DNA from: Calliopum simillimum
Taxonomy: Eukaryota; Arthropoda; Insecta; Diptera; Lauxaniidae
Direction of reading: 5' to 3'
DNA length: 64,000 bases
Assembly (NCBI GenBank): GCA_951812925.1
Contig: OX638368.1
Location: 72,946,422 to 73,010,421 of the forward strand
The translations under genes were made by a program, and so were the position numbers. Below the pieces are notes generated by a model, which worked only from the letters and a program-made list of their open reading frames with translations, was not told the origin of the DNA and ran no database searches. Numbering within the stretch: the first letter of the stretch is position 1; each line of letters starts with the position of its first letter. Positions 45,175 to 56,449 of this stretch are shown here, piece by piece.

Positions 45175-46234
45175 TGGACGATCAATCTATTTATTTTCAA
45201 ATTTTCAGTTAAAGTGCTTTTCTATCAAGTAAACTTCACAGTGATTTATTTTTTCAATTACATCATAAAAGGTGAGTGTAGAATTGTTTTACAGCAATGT
45301 TGTGCTAGCCTAGAAGCATTAGGATTTTTTTTTATGCATGAAATGTAAAGTGTGAAAGTGAGTGATTGTGAAATCGTGTGCCTGTAAGTTATAATATCTT
45401 GTTAACGTTTACTTCTACAGAAAAATGTTCGTCTTCACTTTTGTAGCTCAGGTAATTTTCTACAAAAATATATGAGTACTGTATTTCTACGATTTCTAGT
45501 TTAGGATATAATGCAATTTAAAAAGTTGTGAACATTTAAGATAAACTTAAATGCTGCATATAGTTAATAAAAAAATTTCTTACTTTGTAAATTGCGATTA
45601 CTCTTCAACGAGGAGGAGTACAAAACAATTGTTAATATCGATTAATAGACTATAATAGATTATCTATACCTTTATTTTATACTTTTTGCGACTCATGTTA
45701 AGTATTTGTAACTAATGTTTATTGAAGGATATCTCCTAAGCGGTGAGTCATACTATAAGAAGTAAAAGGACATTTTTTTATGATGAACTACAGGAGAAAT
45801 AAAAACATACATACGAGTAGAAGAAACCGTATAGAATATATTGCAAAAGATCTCTTAAATAGCGAAAATCCGGTTTTTCTTGAATATCTCCTTCACAACT
45901 TCGAAATTGAGGACCAACATTTTTGTGTAAAAGTAATGGTTACCGCGATATTTGCAAAAAAAGATTTTCGCTACCTTAAAGGCTAAAGAACTTATTATGC
46001 ACACACGATTTCGCAATGGTTTTTCGTACTTAACTTTTCATTTATAAATAATGTTTATTTTGGTAAAAAAAAGTCATTTGGAAATAATTTACGCAACAGC
46101 TCCTTTTGTGTCTAATTTTCCTTCTTATCCATGCCAAAATTCGTCCATGACAAAAAATTGTATATGTACATTACGGTGGGTCGGTCGCCACACAAAAAAA
46201 AAATAAAAATTTTCTAGTACCCATTCAAATATTT
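45175..46234. other. Middle of the 10.7-kb element, left part: no gene recognised
   Basis: AT-rich unique sequence. The frame 45780-45986 has no recognised domain. 'aaaggtgagtgt' at 45268 resembles a splice donor but nothing else supports a gene. Confidence 0.45.
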
Positions 46235-46604
46235 CCCAATGTGCACAAAAACGGATGAGGATCCGTTTCGAATCGATTACGAGTTCATAAAGGTATAAAA
46301 AACGTAATCCGCGGTAACGGATCCATTTCGAACCCGTAACGTACATCAAAAACGAATTCAAAACGCTTTGTTTAGATAAAAAAAAAAAACATTTTGAAGC
46401 GCTTATTAGCGAATAAAAAAAAAAAATTAAAATCCGCAGTGCGGGCCCGTTTCGAATCCGAAACTTATGTAAAAACGAATTCAAAACGGATTTGCTTTTA
46501 AATATGTTAATGCTGTATATTTACAGAAAAAAACCGTTTTGATGCGCCTATTAGCAATTAAAAAATAATAAAAAGAAAAAAAAGGAAGAAAAATAATGGG
46601 TAAA

Positions 46605-46640
46605 AATCCACCTCTGGTAGGATTCGAACCTGGGCAAATC
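46605..46640 (-). other. tRNA-like B box in the left arm
   Basis: On the minus strand CCCAGGTTCGAATCCTACCAG contains a perfect B box (GGTTCGAATCC). No convincing A box upstream, so it is a 3' half only. Confidence 0.5.
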
Positions 46641-46821
46641 CGTTTCGATTCCGTAAATACTTCAAATACGAACTCAAAACGGATTTGCTTTATTTTATTT
46701 TTATGATAAAAAAAATATTTTTGATTTGTTTTTTTTTTTTCTTTTTATTTTATTGCGTATGATTTTTTGTAAACTTTTCAAACTCTGGTTGAAAAAATGT
46801 TTTTGATTCCAAATTTGAGTA

Positions 46822-47014
46822 TACCCAGTGTGCCAGACGGTTCAAATCTTCGCTTTTTTATCCGTTACGGATTCGTTACTGATCCGTTGGCGGGAGAGAT
46901 TCCCAAAAAAAAAGCGAATCGTTTTTTTTTTTGGAATTTCTCCCGCAAACGGATCAGTAACGGATCCGTAACGGGTAAAAAAGCGAAGATATGAAGCGCC
47001 TGGCACACTGGGTA
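46822..47014. mobile_element. 193-bp hairpin with TACCCAGTG termini
   Basis: TACCCAGTGTGCCAGACGG pairs with the complementary end CACTGGGTA; the arms carry CGTTACGGATTCGTTACTGA and ATCAGTAACGGATCCGTAACG mirrored about an A/T-rich centre at 46905-46935. It shares its terminus with the larger inner element and is likely a short deletion derivative. TA at both outer ends may be the target duplication. Confidence 0.75.
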
Positions 47015-48775
47015 TGGGCACGGCCACCGTTGGGAACGTTACGTTCGCACGCACATTTTTGCCCATATCTCTTTGAAAAATAATCAAACATCATGATATC
47101 TTAAATGCATGTAATAAAGCTCCCTAAGGCCAATACTTTGTAGGAACAAAGTTTTTGTCTATCGCTCATGGCTTAGAAGTTATAAGAGTTTAAGTGCCGT
47201 TGGGAACGTTATTTTTTTTTTCAACAATTTTTGAGGTCAGTGCACATTTTCTAAAAAGTCTGCGAATCTAGTAATGTATTTTTCCGAACATCTTTTATAA
47301 TATCAAGATAAAGGATCAAAGCTAAGATTGGAATGGTAATTTTGGTGAAAAAAATGTTATTGGTGGACTTACAGACATTAAAGCAACGTTGGTTTCGTCA
47401 CGCAAAAGCGTTGGGAACGTTACGCATACGAATTTCTATAAATAAAGCGTAGGCAAATACAGCCAAACAGTCCAAACATCCATAAAGATGAAAATATGTG
47501 AATATTTCATTCCTTGGAAGGTTTCCATTTACACTACATTACAAATTTTTTGTTCCAAGACCTAGATACATATTTTTTTTGAAATTACGATTTCTCCCAA
47601 AAGGATAAAGCTATCTACATGAAACTTGGTACAGATAATACTGAGAGCCATTTTCTGAACAGGATTAAAATTGAGCGTGATCGGTTAATGTCCACGCCTA
47701 CCTCCCATATATGCTAGTTAAAACGTTGTATGGGAAGTAGGCGTGGAGATTAACCGATCACGTCCAATTTTAGTCTCAGGCAGCTTAGTAATATTGTCGT
47801 TATCTGTACCAAATTTCATGCATCTAGCTAAATTCTTTTGGCCACCAGTCTGGGTTCAACAAAAAAAATGAAATCGAAAATAAATTTTTTTCTGTTTTTT
47901 TCAGATTTTTATGTTGAGCCCTGACAGGTGGCCGAACGGATTAAGCTAGATGCATGAAATTTGGTACATGTAACAAGAATATTACTAGGTTGTTTCGGAA
48001 GCTTCAAAAAGCCCGTAAAGAACGAAATATTTGTGATATCCTATGCACTTGGATAGATCTCAAAATAGCAATTAACGTGATTTATGTCCATAACTTCATC
48101 TTCAATCCAACAGTTCTTATTAATTGATTAAAATTATTGTAACGAATTTCTATCCCTTTCAACACAGCGTGGATTCAGAAGAAATTTTAGTGCAAAAATA
48201 TAACTTATGATTTTTGATTAAAAAATGTTGGGAACGTTACACATATTTAGTGGCTATGTTCACCATGGTAGACACTTTATTTAAGTAATTTTAAAATGGA
48301 TTCAGAAATTAGACTGAAAATACTCGAAAAAGGTGATTGCATTTTAATATTTTACCCACTAACTTCCGCTACAAGAAACTTCTTAAAATATTTCGTTGGG
48401 AACGTCACGTTTTTTATTGCGGTAGAATTCATCGCCAACAAATATGCATAAGCAACTGGTTTTCCTTCAAAATATCAATGTTAATCCTTAATTTCAAATA
48501 TTTTCTTTCTGCGGATATCAAAATTGCATTGATACAATAAAAATAAAGCAAATTTTTACCTTCTTTTCGGGACTTGTTTTTTTGGCATTTTTTTTTCTTT
48601 TCACAAGCAAGAGTAAGTTTTTATGAAAAAAGCACCCCTTAAATCAACTTATATACTTGAAAATAGTATTTTTGGACAGCATTAGATGTAAACTTATGAA
48701 ATATGGGCAAATGAGTGGGAGATTTAAAGAAAAAAAAAAAGTTGTATAGCTTCGTCTTACGTGGCCGTGCCCATA
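47013..48775. mobile_element. TIR element with GTTGGGAACGTTAC repeats
   Basis: Ends TATGGGCACGGCCAC and GTGGCCGTGCCCATA (15-bp inverted, TA outermost). The word GTTGGGAACGTTAC or close variants occur at 47025, 47192, 47409, 48228 and 48395, clustered toward both ends, as expected for transposase-binding sites. An inner hairpin at 47667-47770 (ATTGAGCGTGATCGGTTAAT mirrored, with CCACGCCTACCTCCCATA) is included. No transposase frame. Confidence 0.7.
47667..47770. repeat. 104-bp hairpin with CACGCCTACCTCCCATA
   Basis: Near-perfect inverted arms of about 40 bp around a ~20-bp centre. The central words (TATGGGA, CACGCC) are also those of the 142-bp repeat at 13679. Confidence 0.75.
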
Positions 48776-48910
48776 TAACATTTTTTATCAAAAGAATGGA
48801 AGAAAAACAACACAGAATACTTATAAAAAAACAACAGAAATTTGTTTGATATACAAACTTTAAATCTCAACATCAAATAATTCTACATCAGTTAAGTAAA
48901 CATCATATCG

Positions 48911-48990
48911 GTCAATAGCCTAGTTTTCTAACGTCTCGTGTATGAAAGAGTATTACCCCGGCAGCCTGAGTTCGACTCCCGGCCGGGCTA
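48911..48990 (+). other. tRNA-like sequence (SINE-like head)
   Basis: TAGCCTAGTTTTCTAACG resembles an A box region and GAGTTCGACTCCCGG is a good B box, 52 bp apart; the flanks GGCCGGGCTAG give some acceptor-like pairing. Followed by T-rich sequence, as after pol III units. Not scored as a functional tRNA. Confidence 0.45.
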
Positions 48991-49295
48991 GTAATTTTCT
49001 TTTTTTTTTTGTTATTTTGTTTTTTTTAATTAAAAATAAGCGCTTCACCCTGTTTTCTTTTTTTTTATAAGCAGCATTAACATTATTAAAAGCGAATCCG
49101 TTTTGAATTCGTTTTTGATGTACGTTACAGGTTCGAAACGGATCCATAAAAGAAGAAAAAACGATTCGTTTTTTTTTTAGGAATCCTTCCCGCAAACGGA
49201 TCAGTAACGGATACGTAACGGATTCCGTAACGGATAAAAAGAACGAAAATATGAACCCGTTACGGATCCGAAACGAGTCCGTTTGGCACACTGGG

Positions 49296-50990
49296 TTATG
49301 TATGTTCCTTGGCTTATTGTAAGACACAATATATTTTGACTCTGGTGGATATTTTTAATAGTGCTAGAATTTTTTTGGTGCAAAACATAATATTTTCTTG
49401 GGAAACTTTTTTGTTTGACTAAGTTAACACGAAAAAAGAAAATCACAAATAACAAACATAAGAAATTTTTAAGTTTTGCATCAAAAGTTTTTAGAAAATT
49501 GCTCTTTGTCTGAGGATATTGACTAAAAGTTTTGACAAATTTCAACGTTATGTAGGCAAGCAAAAAAATTTTCGACACAAATATTTTGTTTTTGGTCCAA
49601 AAAAATTCTAGCTTTATTAAAGTTTTCACCGGAGTCAGAATATTTTGTAAGAAGTCTAACAATAAGTCAAGGAGCATATTTTAAGAGGTACAATAGAATT
49701 TATTTTTACGACCCTCCTTAATGTACATACATATAAGGGTTGCCGTTAAATGGCTTTTTGAATAAAACTAAAATCCCACTTGAACACTACAAATGTAAAA
49801 ATGTTAAACCGTGAAAAGCCACTCAAAAAATAATAATACAATCTACAAATCTATTTAATGCCTAACAATACAATATATCTTACCTAGACACATACGTGTA
49901 CATTATAACGGGTTGAAATTTATGTTCACAAAATTAAAAGGATTTTTAAAAACGATATTTGCATCATGTTTTCCTTCGGAGAAACACGAATAGAGCGCTT
50001 TTGATTTTCGCTAAGGCCCGTTTTTGAAAAAAAAAAAGCTTTCATTCTTCACAGAACGGATACTTTAATTTGCTTGAAATTTCGGCGTTAAGAATTTGTT
50101 AGACTTTTCAGTTACGTGGCCAAAAAATGCATAAATTTGTCCAGAGGATACGTGTCAATTTTTTCAGAGTTTTTGGAAAATTTTAATTTACTATTCATTT
50201 TTTAAACCAATTATTGAAAAAATTAAAAATAGTCTCAAAAAATTCACACGCGTACTTTAGACCAAGGGTGTCAGCGTGGAACAAAAGTGAGCCAATTTTG
50301 GCTTGCCTACAACTACAAGAATACAGCGCACGCTCGATAACGTGAACACTCCAAAACCTTAAAACGTGAACAAATTTTTTTGTGAATTGACTTTTCTAAA
50401 ACGTGAACAAAGCTCTATAACGTGAACAATAAACGTTTCATAGTTAGCATTGCGTTCAAATAATTCTGATCTTGGGGAATAATAGAAATAATTTTTGTTG
50501 TAGTTTTGTGAGCTCGTCAGAATTTCAAAAATTTTTTAAATTTCTGTGAATCAGGCAACATACAAAAATTAGGGGTATTCACGCGTTGATGCGCAATAGC
50601 GAAAAGCAAGTATTTTTCGCACTAACGCGTGCCTAGTTTTTGAGTAAGAAAGTGTTTTTCGAACTTCGCAATTGAAAAACGTAAAAAATCGATTTTTGGC
50701 AAATTTTATAATTTCTTAACGCCAAAAATATTCGCAATCATATAATCTTTATTTTTGAAGAAAACTTGGGTACATATTCTGTGAAAGAGAAAAATTTATG
50801 AGCACAAAACATGTCTTATGGAAAATTTCTCAGACAGCTCGAAATTACTGTTGAAAAGCTCGAAATTCCCAACCAAAAAACTTCGAAATTCATCACACCT
50901 GTATGGCTAGCTTTATGGACCTAAAAAAATTCTAATTAGCTTTTCTGATGCTTAACTCACTATTAAACTTGTTTTTGGTGTTTGCCGTTT
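49296..50990. other. Middle of the 10.7-kb element, right part: no gene recognised
   Basis: AT-rich. The word ACGTGAACA recurs four times at 50339-50430 (CGATAACGTGAACACT, AAAACGTGAACAAA, AAACGTGAACAAAG, ATAACGTGAACAAT). The 158-codon frame 49201-49677 (minus) overlaps the end of the inner element and has no motif. Confidence 0.45.
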
Positions 50991-53202
50991 GCCGGTGCAA
51001 TCACACAATGATCACTAATTAGGGAAATGTAAACAAAGGTCAAAAGGAACAAAAGGGAATTGGGAAAAAATCGTTAACTTTTGTGCAACTAAATTCACGG
51101 AATCCTACGGTAAAATCAACAAAGGCGACATCCATTAACAATGTACTTAGACACTTGAGACAAAAAAGAAAAAGAAATCTAACCAGAAGGGAAGGGGATT
51201 TAAACATAATAACGACTTTATTTTTTCTTTTTTATCCTGATTTGGATATTTCGGGCAAAAGCAACTTCTCTACTTTTAAGATTTCGCAAATTATGTTTTC
51301 AACATCTGAACTTTTTTCCAAAACTTGATAAGACTTCATTAATGCAGAGTTGGGAATGTTTGTCGAAATTCTAAATCAAATTGGAAATCTCTGCGTTACA
51401 ACAGCATTCCATTTTAAAAACATTGAGCGCATTCCTTAAAACGTGTAAAAGCTTTGAAAAACTCGTAATAGGTATCAAAATCAATACGAACATTGACAGT
51501 TTAATGAGTTTACGAGATTTTCGAAGCATTTACACGTTTTAAGGAATACCCTTATTGCATGATTTTCATTTACAAGTTTTCGCAAGAGTACAAAAACAAA
51601 GTAAGTACAATAATTTTCAATACTAAATTAAATTCTGCAAAATTTAGTACATTAGTTTAATTTAAGAACTTTTTTGTCAGACATTATTTTGTAAAAGTTT
51701 TCCTTTTTTTGTTTTATTGTTTTTTCCGGAAAAAATGGGTTTTTATTCATTTCAATGGATGTTGAAAATGAAGAGTTTGCATCATTGGATACGGATTCCC
51801 TCATATACATATTAACGAAGATCAAAACCACAAAAAAGAAATGAAGGAAAAAGCGTAAACTGCGCGAACACGAACCCATTTCATTCAGTAAAGGATAATT
51901 TGAATTAAATTCGTTAGAGAATTAAAGTTTGTTTTCGATTATTCGAACTTTGAGTGACGTCATAATTAATCCAATCACCGAACTGCTATTATAGGGTCGA
52001 CCTACTATATGTACAATGTACATTATCACAAAAAAAAGTTCGAATGATCACCACCAGTTTGAAAGCTAACATTGGAAGAATTTTAAGAAAAAAAAAAAAT
52101 TTTTTTTTTCCGGCCTCTAAATTCGATGTGGTTTTGTTTTTTTTTTATATCTCCGTCTTTTGACGGCCGATCAACAACTATAGTATATTGTTGTAAATGT
52201 GTCAACATAGACTACATTTCATTCAAAGAAGTCATTTATCTCAGATTTTTTTTTCGACTAGTTGTACTCATTATCTCAGTTTCTACCACCCTAATGTGCC
52301 AAGGACACCTTATAGAATTGAAGACCACAAAAAATCATAAAACTCATCTCTACAAAGTTTCCTCAAATTGTTGAAATTGAAGAAGTTATAGCGAATCTAA
52401 AATCTCGGTACAAAATATGAAAAACAGGATGTTTCAAAAACGAATATCGCCCCTTAAGACTATGCAATATTTTTTTTTTATTTTTTTATTTATTTGCATG
52501 CTGTTTGGAATGTCAAATGTTAAAAAAAAAATATTGCATAATCTTAAGGGGCGATATTCGTTTTTGAAACATCCTGTTTTTCATATTTCGTACTGAGCTT
52601 TTAGAAGGAAATTATTCAAAAAAAATATATATATGTATTATAAAAAAGGAATTTTATCTGTAATAACAAAACAAATTGAAATAAAAAAATTTTATTAGCA
52701 GCGTACTAGACGTTATAGACCCATATTTTTTTTTATTGAAAAATCGAAAATTTCGTGGCTAACTTTATTTCGAAAAAAGGGAAGTTTGGCCCTAAAAATC
52801 AAACTAATTAAAATAGAAAAATTTTATTAGCGGCACAAAATAGCACAAGTGGAGCACATTACAGCACAATAATTTTTTTTTGAAAAATCGAAAATGGAGG
52901 GGCTAACTTGACACCAAAAAAGGGAATTTTGGCTGTAAAAACCAAACCAATTAAAATAGAAAAATTTTATTAGCGGCACATAATAGCACAAGTGGAGCAC
53001 ATTACAGCACAGCAATTTTTTTTTTAAAAATCGAAAATGGCGGGGCTAACTTTACACCAAAAATTAGTTTTGGCTATAAAAACCAAACTACTTGAAATAA
53101 AAAAATTTTATTAGCGGCACATAATAGCAGAAGTGTAGCACATTACAGCACAACAATTTGTTTTTGAAAAATCAAAAATGGCGGGGCTAACTTGACGGAC
53201 AT
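50991..53202. repeat. Right arm of the 10.7-kb element
   Basis: Inverted copy of 42538-45174. Contains the mirrored small hairpin (52400-52604), the mirrored 120-bp MITE (about 51432-51552) and the shorter, four-unit terminal tandem array (about 52757-53190). Confidence 0.85.
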
Positions 53203-53205
53203 CAA

Positions 53206-53627
53206 TTATGCCAGGAATTCACAAATTTTATCCTCCAATAAAGGCAACATTCTTGAATAAATTTTTGCAAATGTTGTTCTTCCAAATGAAATTTCAAAAT
53301 CTTTTGCAATAGTCATCTGGTATCCACCTACTGCGAAGTATCTGAGGACTGACGCCAGCTGCAAAGAAATTGGAATCGAAGACCAATCCACGTATTGCTG
53401 CACTTCATCCAAGATCATCTTAAAAGCCGTTTTGTTGATGCGATAGTAATTAATGAAACTAAGTTTTTTTTAATAAATTATCATTTTTGGTATTTCAGGT
53501 ATACTTACGAAGTATCAGAAACAATGAACGGATCAGAATGGTCTCTCAAAAACCGTCTTTTAATATTTTGTATCCTTTTTTCTTCCTTTAATTGCAAAGC
53601 AACAGCAGCAGTAAACGCAATACTCAT
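53206..53627 (-). pseudogene. Harbinger (PIF) transposase, N-terminal part, two exons
   Basis: Exon 1 (53627-53509) starts ATG and encodes a basic segment ending RRFLRDHSDPFIVSDT. A 50-bp intron (53508-53459, GTAAGT donor and CTTAG acceptor on the minus strand) follows; exon 2 (53458-53206) continues in phase through INYYRINKTAFKMILDEV, SLQLASVLRYFAVGGYQ and TIAKDFEISFGRTTFAKI. This order (R.LRD.sDPF, F...YR.sk..F, L..a...l..fA.G.yq, ...isq.t...i) is that of PIF/Harbinger transposases before the DDE domain. The frame stops exactly at the boundary of the 10.7-kb inverted-repeat element, so the DDE domain is absent. About 123 residues remain. The intron phase match makes the gene model strong. 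Confidence 0.75.
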
Positions 53628-55385
53628 TTTAAGTTTCTTTAATTTTATAAAAATTGTTTTTCTTAATCAAAATCGTCTACTTAACCTACAAATTTTTAAC
53701 TTGTGTGTATTTTCAACTGACAGCTGTCTAAAGCCAAAAAGTTTGTAATGCAACTGTGAAAAGTAAACTGTCTTCAACAGGCGTTGAACAGGTTTCACGT
53801 CCACTTCGAAAATAAAAAGTCGTCAACAAGTCTTCGAAATTAAAAGTAATTGAAAACACACGGATAACTGAACAGGCTTATATTTCAAAAAGAAAACATC
53901 AAAGAGCTGAGAGTACTTACTTTTGTATTCAGTTATCTGTATGAGAAATCAAAAAGTAACACCACTAGCAACGATTAACCTATTACGTGTCATGAGTACC
54001 ATATGGCACACAAAACAGTAGCCGTGTTTTTTAGACGCGTATATACAATTGCGGTAAATTTCAAATTGCGATAACTTATGAACGGTGAGTCGTGCGATAA
54101 AAAATCCGAAGATCTTTTTCAGGGAGAACCACATGCTCTACAAATAATTTTAATCTTCTGCAAAAAAAAAATTATTTAGAAGTTATTTAAAAAAAATGAT
54201 TTTTTGCCGTTTATCGGCGCTTAACCAGTTTTTATAGAATAACTCCTAAAAGATAAATTATTTTAGGTATAAAACGAAAAGTTTTTGTAGAGAACGTGAT
54301 TCTCCATAAAAAAGTTCCTGTTCATGAGTTATCGCGATTTAAAAATATCCACAATTGTATATACACGTCCTCCAAATTTTCCCGGAAAATCCCGAAAAAC
54401 TTTTTTTATGCCAGACGAATCCCCAGAAAAGTTAGCCATAAAGTTTTTTAACACAGGAATTTCGAGCTAATTCTAAGTGAAAAGATTTTTCCGGAAATTT
54501 TAAACTTTCGATGAAAATACCAAAAAAGTTGTACGGAAACCCTATAGTTTCCCCGAAATTACCAAAAAACATATTTTTGTGACTAACTTTACTTTTTAAG
54601 TCAGGCGAATAGACAGAAAAAGTTGACGAGAATATCTTTTGTCATAGGAATTTTGAACTTGTTTCGTGATAATTTTGAGGGAAACGCGTTTTCTGATAAA
54701 CCCAAAAATTGCCCAGAAAATCCCAAAAAACTTCTTTTTATGGCCAGCTTTATTTTTTCAGCCGAAAAATACACGAGAAAAGTTGACGACAGTATCTTTC
54801 GTCATATGATTTTGAGTGAAAAGTAATTTCTGAAAGATTCGTTTTATGGTTAATCTAATTTTGTTCAGCCAGATGATCCCACAGAAATGGTTTCCGAGAA
54901 AATATCTTGACGAACTAATTGGGCTAGTTTCGAGCTAAATTTTATTTATATTAATGTGGCGGTAAAGTCTTAATTGTTTATTAATTTATAAATTGCAATT
55001 AATTTTACACGCTTATACAAAATTTAAATAAAAGTAAAGCGTATAATCAGAAGCTAATATCTGTTCAAATATGCAAAAATATTTGAAAACCTTTAAGACT
55101 TAAGTTAAGGCTACCTACCTACCACACCCCGCTTATTACAAAAACCTATTACAGTTATTATATACGAGCGAAACAAGCAAATTCAGTATAAGAATTTTTA
55201 TTCAATGGCAACCCTAAGGAAACAAAACACTTCTTAAGTATTCCTGGCCACCTAGAGGTGAAAATATGTACTAATTTTTTCTCAATAAGATTGGTATCGT
55301 TGAAAAGCTTTCTTAATAATATTGGACATGTGTTATTTCGATTTTTGATTGAAAGCTTTTTTCATGAAGTCTTAGGTATAACAGT
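53628..55385. other. No gene recognised; contains an inverted repeat
   Basis: AT-rich. 54038-54368 is an inverted repeat ('tatatacaattg', 'gcgataacttatgaac' and mirrors) related to that at 33995-34527. 54370-54920 has irregular repeats of 'ccgaaaaatac/cccgaaaaact' and 'gttgacga.a.tatctt.cgtcat' words. No coding signal. Confidence 0.5.
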
Positions 55386-55722
55386 TAGTTTGTACTAATA
55401 ATTTTGGTTTTGTCGAATACAGCGCCATCTATGGGTGGGTGATATAGTTTTTTTTACATTATAAGTGTTGTTTTCATTATTTTATGTAAGGTTGTGGTTG
55501 AAAAAAAAGGAAAGCTTAAATAATTTAATTTAATTATTAAATAACTTCTAGCCGATTTGCATATACATGCATGTGTAAATTAAGATGCAGGGCTACTGAA
55601 GAATTTTAGAGATTCCAATTTTTAGAGATTCCAATGCGCCATCTAGGAACTATTACTAAAACGGCAATTCACCACGATTAACTGATGTTCGATTTTGTCT
55701 CTTACTGTATGTACTGTACAAC
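55386..55722. repeat. Fragments of dispersed repeats seen at 31.4 and 36.3 kb
   Basis: 55386-55440 is the inverted copy of 36300-36353 (ATTTTGGTTTT, 'gaatacagcgccatctatg'); 55563-55722 is the direct copy of 31378-31520. The sequence between the two blocks is unrelated. Confidence 0.65.
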
Positions 55723-55759
55723 AAAATATAGCAAAAAAGTTTGTAATGCAACTAACAGA

Positions 55760-56239
55760 CTTCAACATTTTTTCCCTCTCGTGTACCAAGATATTCTTCG
55801 TTTTGATTATGAAGCCTTCGGGTGGGTGGACCTTTGGCAAACTTCGGGTGTTCCAAAAAACTATCAGTTAAAACTTGTTGAAAGTTCGCATAGATATTTT
55901 CCCTCTCGTGTACCTAGATATTCTTCGTTTTGACTATTAAGCCTTTGGGTGGTCTTCGGAAACCTTCGTGTATAGCATAAAAACATTCCCATACCTAACA
56001 TATACTCATTTCCAAATTTTCAGCTCAATTGAACGAATAGTTTCTGAGTGATAATGCTTCACACACACACACACAGAACACCCGAAGGTGTTCGAAGGTC
56101 ACCCGAAGACTTCATAGTCAAAACGAAGAATATCTAGGTATACGGGATTGAAAATAATCTATGGTGAGCTATCAACAAACTTCAACTGATAGTTTTTTGG
56201 AACACCCGATGGTTCCCGGAAGGCTTTATAGTCAAAACG
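55760..56239. repeat. 127-bp repeat array in inverted halves
   Basis: The unit carries TCGTGTACC, GATATTCTTCGTTTTGA, TTAAGCC and a CTTCGGGTG-type phrase. Units in one orientation lie at about 55780 and 55908 (period ~127) and in the other at about 56105 and 56215; the last continues at 57537-57600 after the TIR element. (CA)n microsatellite at 56060-56074 lies at the turning point. Confidence 0.7.
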
Positions 56240-56449
56240 CACGGAGAAAAAAAATAGTACAAGCTACTTTATTTCTCATAAATTTTACCAGATTTTCAAG
56301 TCAGAATAGTGACAACTTTACACCGAAGTAAGATTCACCTTACTGTTTTAGTCAATTCAGATTGTTCGAATGACCTCACCGTCTATACCTTACTGTATAG
56401 TTCAAACAACAAAAAAAAAAAACAAAAAAAAAAAAAAATGAACTTACAG

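Larger units (their letters stand above)
46235..49295. mobile_element. Inner inverted-repeat element, CCCAGTGTGCC family
   Basis: Left end CCCAATGTGCACAAAAACGG (46235) and right end, complemented, CCCAGTGTGCCAAACGGACT (49295). Arms are rich in CGTAACGGATCC/GTTTCGAA words and share a ~50-bp block containing GTACATCAAAAACGAATTC. Each arm has a tRNA-like stretch (46610-46635 minus, 48911-48990 plus) in mirrored position. Two further elements (46822-47014 and 47013-48775) lie within it. Arm identity is moderate, so boundaries are approximate. Confidence 0.6.
42538..53202. mobile_element. 10.7-kb Foldback-like inverted-repeat element
   Basis: Outer ends are ATGTCCGTCAAGTTAGCC and its complement. 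The left arm is 42538-45174 and the right arm 50991-53202, close to identical apart from repeat number, with a 5.8-kb middle. Each arm starts with a tandem array of 141-144-bp units: seven on the left (42549-43545) and four on the right (about 52757-53190). Long inverted ends built of tandem repeats of unequal number are the defining shape of Drosophila Foldback elements. No target duplication is evident: the left neighbour is the Helentron Rep and the right neighbour a Harbinger transposase, so rearrangement at the ends is possible. No transposase frame was recognised. Confidence 0.75.

Noticed and set aside
45157..45348. Possible host exon with a GTGAGT donor near 45268
   Set aside because: A single splice-like word without an acceptor, conserved frame or promoter is not enough.
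49201..49677. 158-codon minus frame
   Set aside because: Low-complexity Phe/Leu/Lys-rich composition of AT-rich DNA and overlap with an inverted-repeat end; no homology recognised.
44843..51328. Matching frames 44843-45157 (minus) and 51083-51328 (plus)
   Set aside because: Same sequence in the two arms of the 10.7-kb element; no recognised domain and no start context or splice signals to support a gene.
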